In this document: positions 1 to 5,689 of the stretch, piece after piece
Layout: the number at the start of each line of letters is the position of its first letter
Position numbering within the stretch: the first letter of the stretch is position 1
Source: an uncultured Clostridia bacterium
GTDB taxonomy: Bacteria > Bacillota > Clostridia > Oscillospirales > CAG-272
NCBI GenBank assembly: GCA_946061315.1
Contig: CAMGRB010000091.1
Location: 1 to 6,230, forward strand
Direction: 5' to 3'
Length of the DNA: 6,230 nucleotides
Notes under the pieces: model-generated
What the model saw: only the letters and a program-made list of their open reading frames with translations
What the model was told of the DNA's origin: nothing
Database searches by the model: none
Position numbers and translations under genes: made by a program

Positions 1-21
1 ATATTTAAGGAGAAAAAGAAA

Positions 22-900
22 ATGAAAAAAATTATTTCGGTAGCACTTTGCCTGGTGATGATACTTTCCGCAGTCCTCGCATTCGCATCGTGCGGAAGCA
101 AAAAAGCAAAAGTAGGCGTACAGGGCGGAACAACCGGTGAGTATTACATAAAGGGTAACGCAGATATGTTGCTCGACGGATTTGCAAACATCGAGTGCAT
201 GGCATACGACAACGGCGGCCTTGCAGTAAACGCAATGCTCAACGGAACGATAGATTACGTTATACTTGATAACGGTCCCGCAAATCAGCTTGCAGAGAAG
301 AACAAAGACATAAAGGTAATCGATATCGCATTGTCAACCGAGGAATACGCTTTCGGTGTTGACAAAAATCAGCCCGAGCTTCTTACCGCGGTAAACGAGC
401 TTATCGCTGAAATAAAGGCAAACGGCACTCTCGACGCTCTCTTTGCAAAGTACGATGCACTTCAGTATGACGATGACGGCAACGTTATCGGCGGTGACGA
501 TGCAATAGTAGGAATAACGAGCGCAACGAAGAACACCTCTAACAATGCAGGACAGCTTGTCGTTGCAACCAACGCGGCATTTGCTCCCTATGAATACAAA
601 AAGGGCGACAAGTTCTGCGGAATAGATATGGAAATTGCAAAGATGCTTGCTGACAAGCTCGGTCTTGAACTCGTTATCGAGGATATGGACTTCAACGCAG
701 TTGTAACCTCTGTCGGCAAAAACGGTGTTGACATCGCAATGGCAGGTCTTAGCGTAACCGCAACCCGTAAGCAGTCCGTCAACTTCTCGTCGTCTTACTA
801 CAAGGGCGCATATCAGGTTCTCATCGTAAAGAAGGACAACACCGAGTTTGACGCTTGCAAGACGAAGGCTGACGTCGAGGCTATACTCAAGACTAAATAA
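22..900 (+). CDS. Amino acid ABC transporter substrate-binding lipoprotein with circularly permuted SBP domain
   Basis: Extracytoplasmic receptor that would deliver a polar amino acid to the permease encoded next to it. Residues 1-23 are a lipoprotein signal peptide (Lys-Lys, hydrophobic core, AFASC), with Cys24 as the lipidated residue. The order of the two halves is reversed relative to the family (SBP_bac_3, HisJ/GlnH type). Residues 30-144 (KVGVQGGTTGEYY ... DYVILDNGPA ... EEYAFGV ... LFAKYD) match the usual C-terminal half. Residues 179-292 (LVVATNAAFAPYEY ... GIDMEIAKMLADKLGLEL ... MAGLSVTATRKQSVNFS ... VLIVKK) match the usual N-terminal half. A linker of about 34 residues (145-178) joins them. 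By family knowledge the ligand contacts are the GTTG loop (36-39), Asp83, the AGLS/T region (241-246) and Arg249; all are present. The two halves total about 229 residues, the normal domain size. AAGGAG at 7-12 sits 9 nt before the ATG. The stop overlaps the permease start by one base. Substrate specificity cannot be read from sequence. Confidence 0.93.
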   Translation: MKKIISVALCLVMILSAVLAFASCGSKKAKVGVQGGTTGEYYIKGNADMLLDGFANIECMAYDNGGLAVNAMLNGTIDYVILDNGPANQLAEKNKDIKVIDIALSTEEYAFGVDKNQPELLTAVNELIAEIKANGTLDALFAKYDALQYDDDGNVIGGDDAIVGITSATKNTSNNAGQLVVATNAAFAPYEYKKGDKFCGIDMEIAKMLADKLGLELVIEDMDFNAVVTSVGKNGVDIAMAGLSVTATRKQSVNFSSSYYKGAYQVLIVKKDNTEFDACKTKADVEAILKTK

Positions 901-1595
901 TGAAAACAAGTTGGAATTTATTCAAAACTCAATTCATTACCTACGGCGGATATAAAACGGTTCTCAACGGTCTTTTAACGACCGTTGAGATTGCCGTATT
1001 CGGACTTATTATAGGAGTAATAATAGGTACTCTTATAGCAATAGTCAAGGTAATGCCCAAATATAAAAAGCTCCCACGTGTGCTCGATAAGATATGCACC
1101 GTTTACGTTGCATTTTTCAGGGGCACGCCTATGGTAGTACAGTTGCTTCTCGGATATTTCGTTCTTCTGCCGTCCTTGGGGATTGCCGCGGACGGAGTAA
1201 CCGTTGCAATAACTATTTTCGGTCTTAACAGCGGCGCGTACGTTTCCGAGATGATGCGCTCCGGCATACAGTCGGTTGACGGTGGTCAGCTTGAGGCTTC
1301 AAGGGCACTCGGTCTTACTTATTGGACGTCTATGATGAAGGTAGTAATACCGCAGTCCGTAAAGAACATACTTCCCACCCTCGGTAACGAGTTTATATCG
1401 CTTGTCAAGGAAACGTCGGTCGTCAGCTTCATAGCGGTTGTCGATATAACCAAGGCTTTCCGTTCGATAGGCGACGCAAACTATGAATATATTATCCCTT
1501 ATCTTATGCTTGCGGCAGTATATCTCATTCTCGTATTGCTTATAACGTGGGGAATTAAGGTTATGGAAAGGAGAATGAAGCGCAATGAAAGATGA
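900..1595 (+). CDS. Amino acid ABC transporter permease (HisM/GlnP family)
   Basis: Integral membrane subunit of the polar amino acid importer. No second permease gene follows, so a homodimer is likely. The 231 residues match the family's usual 215-240. About five hydrophobic segments are visible. Family motifs seen are [12 protein letters not shown] near residues 22-33, RGTPMVVQ (74-81) and the cytoplasmic EAA-type coupling loop, which runs from [17 protein letters not shown] (110-126) to [11 protein letters not shown] (129-139). [23 protein letters not shown] follows this loop. The ATG shares its A with the TAA of the binding-protein gene, and no good ribosome binding site lies just upstream, so translation probably depends on coupling. 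The end overlaps the ATPase gene by 11 bp. Function as an amino acid permease is secure; the substrate is not known. Confidence 0.95.
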   Translation: MKTSWNLFKTQFITYGGYKTVLNGLLTTVEIAVFGLIIGVIIGTLIAIVKVMPKYKKLPRVLDKICTVYVAFFRGTPMVVQLLLGYFVLLPSLGIAADGVTVAITIFGLNSGAYVSEMMRSGIQSVDGGQLEASRALGLTYWTSMMKVVIPQSVKNILPTLGNEFISLVKETSVVSFIAVVDITKAFRSIGDANYEYIIPYLMLAAVYLILVLLITWGIKVMERRMKRNER

Positions 1596-2442
1596 AAGCT
1601 TAAACGACGCTATCATATCCGTAAAAGACCTTAAAAAGAGCTTCGGCGGCACGGAGGTTCTCGACGGAGTCGATCTCGACGTATATAAGGGTGACGTCAT
1701 AGCGATAATAGGCCCCAGCGGATGCGGAAAATCGACGTTTTTAAGATGCCTTAACTGCCTTGAGGACCCGAGCGGAGGCTCAATATTTTTCGAGGGAGAG
1801 GACCTTGCCGATATGAAAGTCGACATAAACGTCCACCGTCAGAAAATAGGAATGGTCTTTCAGCAGTTCAACCTTTTCAACAATCTTACCGTACTTCAGA
1901 ATATAATGCTTGCACCGGTAACGGTGGCAAAGAAAAATCTGCGTGCGACAAAACGCAAAAACTTCTTTATAAAAGTATCGAATATCTTCAAAAAGAAAGA
2001 TAACAAAAAAGAGCTTCTGCCGCTCGGCAAGACGAAAGCGGAATTTACCGAGGATGCAAAGAACAAGGCGATGGAGCTGCTCGGCAAAATAGGACTTACC
2101 GAAAAAGCCGACGTCTATCCCTCCACTCTTTCTGGAGGACAGAAGCAGCGTATAGCGATAGTGCGCGCGCTTGCAATGAACCCGAAGGTAATGCTCTTTG
2201 ACGAGCCGACCTCCGCACTCGATCCCGAGATGGTAGGAGAAGTTCTCGACCTTATAAAGAAGCTTGCAAACGAGGGAATGACAATGGTAATAGTCACTCA
2301 CGAAATGGGCTTTGCAAGAGAGATAGCAACGAGAGTTCTCTTTATGGCAGACAAGGGAATTGCCGAGCAGGGAACGCCGGAGCAGATTTTTGAGCACCCG
2401 CAGAACCCGAGGACTATACAATTCCTCAACGCCGTCCTATAA
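1585..2442 (+). CDS. Amino acid ABC transporter ATP-binding protein (GlnQ/HisP family) with a basic insertion
   Basis: Cytoplasmic ATPase that powers the importer encoded upstream. Motifs in order are Walker [10 protein letters not shown] (43-51), Q-loop VFQQFNLF (91-98), ABC signature LSGGQ (182-186), Walker B VMLFDEP (202-208), D-loop SALD (210-213) and the switch histidine His239 in VTHEM. All catalytic residues are present. The C-terminal [21 protein letters not shown] stretch is typical of the polar amino acid subfamily. The length of 285 residues exceeds the usual 240-250. The excess is a lysine/arginine-rich insertion at about 116-155 in the helical subdomain, between NIMLAPVTV and the helix leading to the signature motif. 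GGAAAGGAG at 1565-1573 lies 11 nt before the ATG, within the end of the permease gene, which overlaps this gene by 11 bp. It is the last gene of the operon, followed by a terminator. Confidence 0.96.
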   Translation: MKDESLNDAIISVKDLKKSFGGTEVLDGVDLDVYKGDVIAIIGPSGCGKSTFLRCLNCLEDPSGGSIFFEGEDLADMKVDINVHRQKIGMVFQQFNLFNNLTVLQNIMLAPVTVAKKNLRATKRKNFFIKVSNIFKKKDNKKELLPLGKTKAEFTEDAKNKAMELLGKIGLTEKADVYPSTLSGGQKQRIAIVRALAMNPKVMLFDEPTSALDPEMVGEVLDLIKKLANEGMTMVIVTHEMGFAREIATRVLFMADKGIAEQGTPEQIFEHPQNPRTIQFLNAVL

Positions 2443-2444
2443 AC

Positions 2445-2475
2445 GTGAGCTGCCGTATTCGACGACACCGAAAAA
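2445..2475. repeat. Short extragenic repeat, copy A
   Basis: A 31-bp stretch beginning 2 bp after the ATPase stop codon. It matches the stretch at 4004-4037 at 28 of 31 positions, with a 3-bp gap, and shares the core CTGCC...TATT...CGACACCGAAAAA. A small imperfect hairpin closes on the TATT loop with a G-C pair, where copy B has an A-T pair. Its function is unknown; it is not a standard terminator because no T-run follows the stem. Confidence 0.6.
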
Positions 2476-2484
2476 CATTCACAC

Positions 2485-2514
2485 AAAAAAATTCCGCGTC
2501 TGCGGAATTTTTTT
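2485..2514 (+). terminator. Rho-independent terminator of the ABC importer operon
   Basis: A perfect 7-bp stem ATTCCGC/GCGGAAT (2491-2497 and 2502-2508) with loop GTCT, followed by a T-run to 2514. The A-run at 2485-2490 can pair with the T-run and extend the stem. It lies 43 bp after the ATPase stop and before the Nudix promoter, so it separates the two operons. Confidence 0.9.
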
Positions 2515-2546
2515 AATATTATTAAGATAATAAAGAGTCAAAAATA

Positions 2547-2575
2547 TTGACAACGGGTAGTTTATGTGATAGAAT
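2547..2575 (+). promoter_or_regulatory. Sigma-A type promoter for the Nudix-EamA operon
   Basis: A consensus -35 TTGACA (2547-2552), a 17-bp spacer and -10 TAGAAT (2570-2575, one mismatch from TATAAT), with an extended -10 TG at 2567-2568. Transcription would start near 2582, about 30 nt before the preferred start codon. No obvious operator repeat is seen around it. Confidence 0.85.
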
Positions 2576-2594
2576 AGCAAAGTATTAGTTTTTT

Positions 2595-2601
2595 AAGGGG
2601 G
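2595..2601 (+). promoter_or_regulatory. Ribosome binding site that decides the Nudix start
   Basis: AAGGGGG lies 11 nt before a TTG at 2613 but only 2 nt before an in-frame GTG at 2604. The spacing favours TTG, which also gives the familiar family N-terminus MKHEKSCGAV. Confidence 0.6.
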
Positions 2602-2612
2602 AAGTGATTTTT

Positions 2613-3056
2613 TTGAAACACGAAAAATCATGCGGTGCGGTAATTTTCCGTAAGACGCACGGTAAGTATGCAGTGCTTCTCATAAAAAACCGATTTGCCG
2701 AGTTCTGGTCGTTCCCCAAAGGCCACGTTGAAGACGGTGAGAACGAGTATCAAACCGCCATAAGAGAGGTCAAGGAAGAAACCGGAATAGATATAAAGAT
2801 AGAAAACGGCTTCCGTATGGAGTCGGTGTATCTTATAGGAAAAAAGAAGAATACGGAGAAAAAGGCGGTGTATTTCGCATCTCTTACGACGCGTGCATAC
2901 GTCGAGCCGCAGTTTAACGAAATATCCGCATTCCGTTGGTTTTACGGGGATGAATTTCCTTATGACTGTTCTTTTGAGAACGACAGATTGATTTTTGACG
3001 AAGCACTTAAATTTATAAAAACAAGGTTCGGAGAGGCGAGCGAAAAAAGGTTATGA
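2613..3056 (+). CDS. Nudix hydrolase, bis(5'-nucleosyl)-tetraphosphatase-like
   Basis: Cytoplasmic Nudix-family pyrophosphohydrolase of 147 residues. The full Nudix box is present at residues 37-59: Gly37, Glu43 and REVKEETGI at 51-59, with the metal-binding glutamates 52, 55 and 56. The WSFPKGH motif just before the box and the N-terminus KHEKSCGAVIF are characteristic of the asymmetric diadenosine tetraphosphate (Ap4A) hydrolase group. That assignment is by family resemblance; other nucleotide substrates are possible. TTG at 2613 is preferred over GTG at 2604 on ribosome-binding-site spacing; the GTG start would give 150 residues. The stop overlaps the ATG of the downstream transporter gene (ATGA), so the two are probably translationally coupled from the promoter at 2547-2575. 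Confidence 0.9.
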   Translation: MKHEKSCGAVIFRKTHGKYAVLLIKNRFAEFWSFPKGHVEDGENEYQTAIREVKEETGIDIKIENGFRMESVYLIGKKKNTEKKAVYFASLTTRAYVEPQFNEISAFRWFYGDEFPYDCSFENDRLIFDEALKFIKTRFGEASEKRL

Positions 3057-4003
3057 CTTGGTTTTTTCTTTCAATAATAGCTCTTGTTTGTTGGAGCGGA
3101 TCGGATTTATTCAGTAAAATAGGCTCAAAGCCCGACGATAAATACAGCCATTGGAAAATGGTAATAGCCGTCGGACTTGTAATGGGACTTCACGCCGCAT
3201 ACGAGATTTTCATAGGCGGTGTTCAGATAACTTTCAGCGACATTCTTACCTATATGCCGGCGTCGGCAATGTACATTCTTTCAATGGTGTTCGGTTACGT
3301 CGGGCTCCGTTATATAGAGCTTTCGGTATCGTCACCGATATGCAACTCCTCGGGCGCGCTTGCGGCAATACTTTGCTTCGTGTTCTTGCAGGAGATGCCC
3401 AGCGCCCTTCAATGGGTAGCGGTTGTTCTCGTAATGCTCGGCGTTGTCGGGCTCGGGTTTGCCGAGATGACGGAGAACGACGAGATAAAGATGATGCGTC
3501 AGGAGAAGGCGAACGTAAAATATACAAAGAGCTGGCTTGCACTTCTTTTGCCGATACTTTACTGTGTTATCGACGCTCTCGGAACGTTTATAGATTCCGT
3601 AATTCTTCGCGAGGAGGACACGGGTACGTTCCTTGATAACGTATTCCCGACCGTACTTGACGAGTCGGTTGCAAACGTAGCATACGAGCTTACTTTTCTT
3701 GCAATGGGCATAGTAGCCGCAATTTACGTATTTGCAATACGCAGAGAAAAGATAGCACCTCGCCGTGATGGACCGAAGCTTATCGGCGGAGTATGTGAAA
3801 CTGCGGGACAGTTTGCATACATATTTGCATTAAGCGATACGGCACACGTAGGCTTTTCTGCGGCAATAATCTCCGCATACTGCGCACTCTCTGTGGTATG
3901 GAGCAGAATTTTCTTAAAGGAAAAGCTCTCGTGGAAGCACTACCTTGCCATCGGCGTTGCGTTCGTCGGCATAGTAATGCTCGGCGTCCTTGACGAGTTA
4001 TAA
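3053..4003 (+). CDS. EamA/DMT superfamily membrane transporter
   Basis: A 316-residue protein with about ten hydrophobic segments in two repeats (about 1-137 and 161-313), the layout of the drug/metabolite transporter superfamily. EamA-like features include the N-terminal WSGSDLFSKIG segment. Each repeat also ends with a helix, a short FLxE stretch (FLQEMPSALQW at 111-121, FLKEKLSWKHY at 287-297) and a final Gly-rich helix. A polar linker at about 139-160 separates the halves. An acidic loop at about 184-208 precedes the seventh or so helix. Substrate and direction are unknown; family members export or import small metabolites. It overlaps the Nudix gene by 4 bp and is the last gene of that operon. 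A copy of the short repeat begins directly after its stop codon. Confidence 0.88.
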   Translation: MTWFFLSIIALVCWSGSDLFSKIGSKPDDKYSHWKMVIAVGLVMGLHAAYEIFIGGVQITFSDILTYMPASAMYILSMVFGYVGLRYIELSVSSPICNSSGALAAILCFVFLQEMPSALQWVAVVLVMLGVVGLGFAEMTENDEIKMMRQEKANVKYTKSWLALLLPILYCVIDALGTFIDSVILREEDTGTFLDNVFPTVLDESVANVAYELTFLAMGIVAAIYVFAIRREKIAPRRDGPKLIGGVCETAGQFAYIFALSDTAHVGFSAAIISAYCALSVVWSRIFLKEKLSWKHYLAIGVAFVGIVMLGVLDEL

Positions 4004-4037
4004 GTGAGGGGCTGCCATATTTGGCGACACCGAAAAA
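4004..4037. repeat. Short extragenic repeat, copy B
   Basis: A 34-bp stretch starting at the first base after the EamA stop codon and nearly identical to 2445-2475. It has 3 extra G residues and three substitutions. The core GCCA-TATT-TGGC forms a small hairpin. The A-T pair closing the loop here is a G-C pair in copy A, a compensatory change that suggests the fold matters. Confidence 0.6.
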
Positions 4038-4075
4038 GTCGGTTTATATACATTTACAAATAAAAAATCCGACTT
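4036..4075. terminator. Weak hairpin after the EamA gene, possible terminator
   Basis: Arms AAGTCGG (4036-4042) and CCGACTT (4069-4075) pair perfectly over 7 bp but enclose a 26-nt AT-rich loop. On the plus strand only a broken T-run follows; on the minus strand a run of five T follows. It could end transcription from either side, weakly. Confidence 0.3.
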
Positions 4076-4115
4076 ACTTTTACAAAAAGCAGTAAATGAG
4101 AAAAATAATAAGGTT

Positions 4116-4133
4116 GAAATTCTAACGAATTTC
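4116..4133. repeat. 7-bp perfect inverted repeat, intergenic
   Basis: GAAATTC (4116-4122) and GAATTTC (4127-4133) flank the loop TAAC. It is one of several hairpins in the gene-free stretch 4004-4288. No T-run directly follows on either strand, so it is not an obvious terminator. Confidence 0.55.
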
Positions 4134-4153
4134 TCCATTTTATGACTTTTTCT

Positions 4154-4210
4154 TGCGCCGTTTTTGCCCCTCGACGTACAAAGTACGCCTATCAGGACAA
4201 AAACAACGCA
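4154..4210 (-). repeat. Nested inverted repeat, probable structured RNA or dispersed element
   Basis: Outer arms 4154-4169 and 4195-4210 can pair over 16 positions. The plus strand has three C-A mismatches, but on the minus strand the same positions are G-U wobbles, so the whole stem pairs in minus-strand RNA. Inside lies a second perfect hairpin, CGTAC-AAA-GTACG (4175-4187). The element lies downstream of the minus-strand membrane protein gene, beyond its terminator-like hairpin. The strand call rests only on the wobble pattern. Confidence 0.5.
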
Positions 4211-4247
4211 TTTCGCCTAAATCTGCCTATCCCCTTATAAAGTTTAT

Positions 4248-4276
4248 GGCTGTTGCAAATTTAATTTGCAACAGCC
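4248..4276 (-). terminator. Strong hairpin downstream of the minus-strand membrane protein gene
   Basis: A perfect 13-bp stem, arms 4248-4260 and 4264-4276, with a 3-nt TTA loop; each arm holds GGCTGTTGC or its complement. It begins 12 bp beyond the stop codon of the gene at 4289-4828, the usual place for a terminator. The following minus-strand sequence (ATAAACTTTATAA) is AT-rich but not a clean U-tract, so it may act as a terminator or as an mRNA 3'-end stabiliser. Confidence 0.65.
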
Positions 4277-4288
4277 TCTTAGGTATTT

Positions 4289-4828
4289 TCAGTTTTCGGA
4301 ATTTTGAGTGCTTTCGCCGTTTTCGTCCGTCGACTTTACCGAAACCTCGGCGGCTTTTCTTATCATATCGGAAAAGTCCTTGTCGGGCTCAAAGATAACG
4401 GCGTCAAAGTAGTTCGTGTTTGCAAAGACAATTATTGATTTATCGGCTTTTATAATATTCTGCGAGTAATTGTAAAAACGTATATTGCCGTACTTTTGGC
4501 GCAGAGCCTTTTTCGTACCCTTTTCGTACTTTTCAAACGTAACGGAATCGGATATCGGATAAAAGCAGACGTATCCGCCCCGCTTGCCGACGTACTTGTC
4601 TATATAAAAATCATATCCGCCGTTTCTCTCGTTTAGCATATAGATATAAGAGGTCATATCGTATCTTATGAAAAGATAGATCGAGGCGGTAAGGGATATA
4701 AGGGCAAGAGAGGATAAAATCGCTTTTGCAACTCCGCTTCCCGTACCTGCAAAAATCACCGTCATAATAAGCAAGGCGGCGTATATTGCCCGAATGGCGT
4801 TATCTGTTCTTTTGGGCGAATACTTCAT
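4289..4828 (-). CDS. Hypothetical membrane protein with two N-terminal transmembrane helices
   Basis: Encodes 179 residues that I do not recognise. After a basic N-terminus (MKYSPKRTDN), two hydrophobic segments at about 12-30 and 34-55 form a likely helical hairpin. A mixed alpha/beta soluble domain at about 65-160 follows, rich in Tyr, Lys and Asp (VCFYPISDSVTFEKYEKG, IIVFANTNYFDAVIFEPD). The tail at 161-179 is polar, rich in Ser, Asn and Glu. The repeated Tyr/Phe beta-strand pattern suggests a compact cytoplasmic domain tethered to the membrane; this is inference. The ATG at 4828 is chosen because GGAGG (4833-4837) lies 4 nt upstream and the hydrophobic hairpin follows at once. The frame stays open to 5125, but that extension runs antisense to the SprT-like gene. 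It is transcribed divergently from that gene, with 34 bp between the starts. Confidence 0.75.
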   Translation of the reverse strand: MKYSPKRTDNAIRAIYAALLIMTVIFAGTGSGVAKAILSSLALISLTASIYLFIRYDMTSYIYMLNERNGGYDFYIDKYVGKRGGYVCFYPISDSVTFEKYEKGTKKALRQKYGNIRFYNYSQNIIKADKSIIVFANTNYFDAVIFEPDKDFSDMIRKAAEVSVKSTDENGESTQNSEN

Positions 4829-4832
4829 AATT

Positions 4833-4837
4833 CCTCC
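4833..4837 (-). promoter_or_regulatory. Ribosome binding site that fixes the start of the minus-strand membrane protein
   Basis: On the minus strand TTCGGAGGAATT directly precedes the ATG at 4828. It marks the internal ATG as the real start rather than upstream in-frame codons as far as 5125. Confidence 0.7.
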
Positions 4838-4862
4838 GAAAATAAAGCGAAAGGCTTGAATA

Positions 4863-5384
4863 ATGAAAGATTTTGATAAACTTATAGAAACCTGTCTTTT
4901 GGAGCTTGACAAAACAGGTATAAAATACGGCAACGTAATAAAGTGGAAAATAAACACGAGAGCCAAAAAAAGATGGGGGCAGTGTCGCGTTTTGCCCGAC
5001 GAAAAGGGCTTTGAAATTTCCATATCGAAGCGCTTGCTCGACGATAACGTTCCCGATAAAAGCGCGAAATCAACGATAATACACGAGCTTTTGCACACCT
5101 GCAAGGGTTGCCGCGACCACGGCACCGAATGGAAAAAACTCGCCTACGTCGTAAACTCCGAGCTTGGATACAATATAAAGCGTTGTACCTCCGCCGCCGA
5201 GCAAGGAATTTGTGAGGAGAATACCGTAAAACAAGCAAAATATGCGGTCAGGTGTCTGAAATGCGGTAAAATTTACGAGAGGGAACGAAAGTCCAAACTT
5301 ATAAAAAATCCGCACAGATACCGTTGCGGCGTATGTGGCGGCAAGCTCGAAGCCGCATTTTCGAGTGGCGGCAAAAAAACTTGA
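4863..5384 (+). CDS. SprT-like zinc metallopeptidase domain protein with C-terminal zinc ribbon
   Basis: A 173-residue protein of the SprT-like family. The zinc-peptidase signature IIHELLHTC contains HELLH (74-78: ligands His74 and His78, catalytic Glu75). The third ligand is likely His86 in DHGTEWKKLA, matching the HGxEW pattern of SprT. The upstream RWGQC (37-41) is also typical. Cysteine pairs CLKC (131-134) and CGVC (155-158) form a C-terminal zinc ribbon. Bacterial SprT-like proteins are poorly characterised; the eukaryotic relative SPRTN cleaves DNA-protein crosslinks. A protease role is therefore plausible, but the substrate is unknown. No signal peptide is seen, so it is cytoplasmic. 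AAAGG (4850-4854) lies 8 nt before the ATG. It is divergent from the membrane protein gene and convergent with rpmF. Confidence 0.88.
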   Translation: MKDFDKLIETCLLELDKTGIKYGNVIKWKINTRAKKRWGQCRVLPDEKGFEISISKRLLDDNVPDKSAKSTIIHELLHTCKGCRDHGTEWKKLAYVVNSELGYNIKRCTSAAEQGICEENTVKQAKYAVRCLKCGKIYERERKSKLIKNPHRYRCGVCGGKLEAAFSSGGKKT

Positions 5385-5413
5385 TTCGTTCGTATTGCTT
5401 CCATATAAACAAT

Positions 5414-5440
5414 AAGGATCTGTAATTTTTACAGACCCTT
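5414..5440. terminator. Shared terminator hairpin between the SprT-like gene and rpmF
   Basis: Arms 5414-5425 and 5429-5440 pair over 12 bp around a 3-nt loop. On the minus strand all positions pair with one G-U wobble; on the plus strand one A-C mismatch remains. It lies 20 bp beyond the rpmF stop and 29 bp beyond the SprT-like stop. T-rich sequence follows on both strands (ATTGTTTAT and TATGTTTTAA), so it could serve both convergent genes, with the better fit for rpmF. Confidence 0.75.
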
Positions 5441-5460
5441 TATGTTTTAAGGCTTGATTC

Positions 5461-5646
5461 TTACGCTTCGGTCTTCTTTACGATTTCCTTGTCGCCGTAA
5501 TAACCGCAGGCGGAGCATACGCGGTGGGCGGGATTGTATTCGCCACACTTTGCGCATTTAACCAATGTAGGCGCGGTCAGCTTGCTGTTGTTTGATCTTC
5601 TCAGATTGGTACGAGAATGTGACTGTCTTCTCTTCGGTACTGCCAT
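5461..5646 (-). CDS. rpmF: 50S ribosomal protein L32
   Basis: Structural protein of the large ribosomal subunit, 61 residues, normal for bacterial L32. It has the diagnostic N-terminus MAVPKRRQSHSRTNLRRS and a zinc-ribbon form with four cysteines: Cys31, Cys34, Cys44 and Cys47 (VKCAKCGEYNPAHRVCSACGYYGDKEI). This is the zinc-binding version rather than the cysteine-free paralogue some bacteria carry. AAGGAGG (5656-5662) lies 9 nt before the ATG. It follows yceD, with 58 bp between them, the conserved bacterial order, and also has a promoter of its own at 5690-5718. A hairpin at 5414-5440 ends transcription. Confidence 0.98.
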   Translation of the reverse strand: MAVPKRRQSHSRTNLRRSNNSKLTAPTLVKCAKCGEYNPAHRVCSACGYYGDKEIVKKTEA

Positions 5647-5689
5647 AAGAGGACACCTCCTTAAATGAATACTAATAACTTACGCTTGA

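Noticed and set aside
463..501. Possible EF-hand-like calcium loop in the linker of the binding protein (YDDDGNVIGGDD)
   Set aside because: The first ligand position would be Gln and flanking EF helices are absent. Similar acidic Asp-Gly-Asn turns are common spacers in Clostridia proteins.
22..900. Two gene fragments or a frameshifted pair of binding-protein genes instead of one permuted gene
   Set aside because: A single frame runs without a stop from signal peptide to end. Each half occurs once and complete, and the two together make one full domain, so pseudogene decay is unlikely.
334..909. Long open frame on the minus strand opposite the binding protein gene
   Set aside because: It lies entirely antisense to a well-supported gene, lacks a ribosome binding site and family motifs, and its composition follows from codon bias of the plus strand.
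1299..2421. Two long minus-strand frames (1299-1826 and 1780-2421) opposite the permease and ATPase genes
   Set aside because: Both are shadows of strongly conserved genes with intact motifs; the translations resemble no protein and the frames overlap one another.
2604..2612. GTG at 2604 as the Nudix start
   Set aside because: The only ribosome binding site ends 2 nt before it, which is too close. TTG at 2613 has workable spacing and gives the typical MKHEKSCGAV N-terminus. The GTG start is not fully excluded.
3151..3636. Second plus-strand frame of 161 codons within the EamA gene
   Set aside because: An out-of-frame reading of a clear transporter gene. The translation is rich in Arg and Ser, and the frame has no ribosome binding site.
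4153..4398. 81-codon plus-strand frame starting in the intergenic stretch
   Set aside because: It runs through the hairpin region and into the antisense of the membrane protein gene; there is no ribosome binding site, and the translation has no recognisable fold.
4829..5125. N-terminal extension of the minus-strand membrane protein up to 5125
   Set aside because: The extension is antisense to the SprT-like gene, including its HELLH region. A good GGAGG site precedes the internal ATG at 4828.
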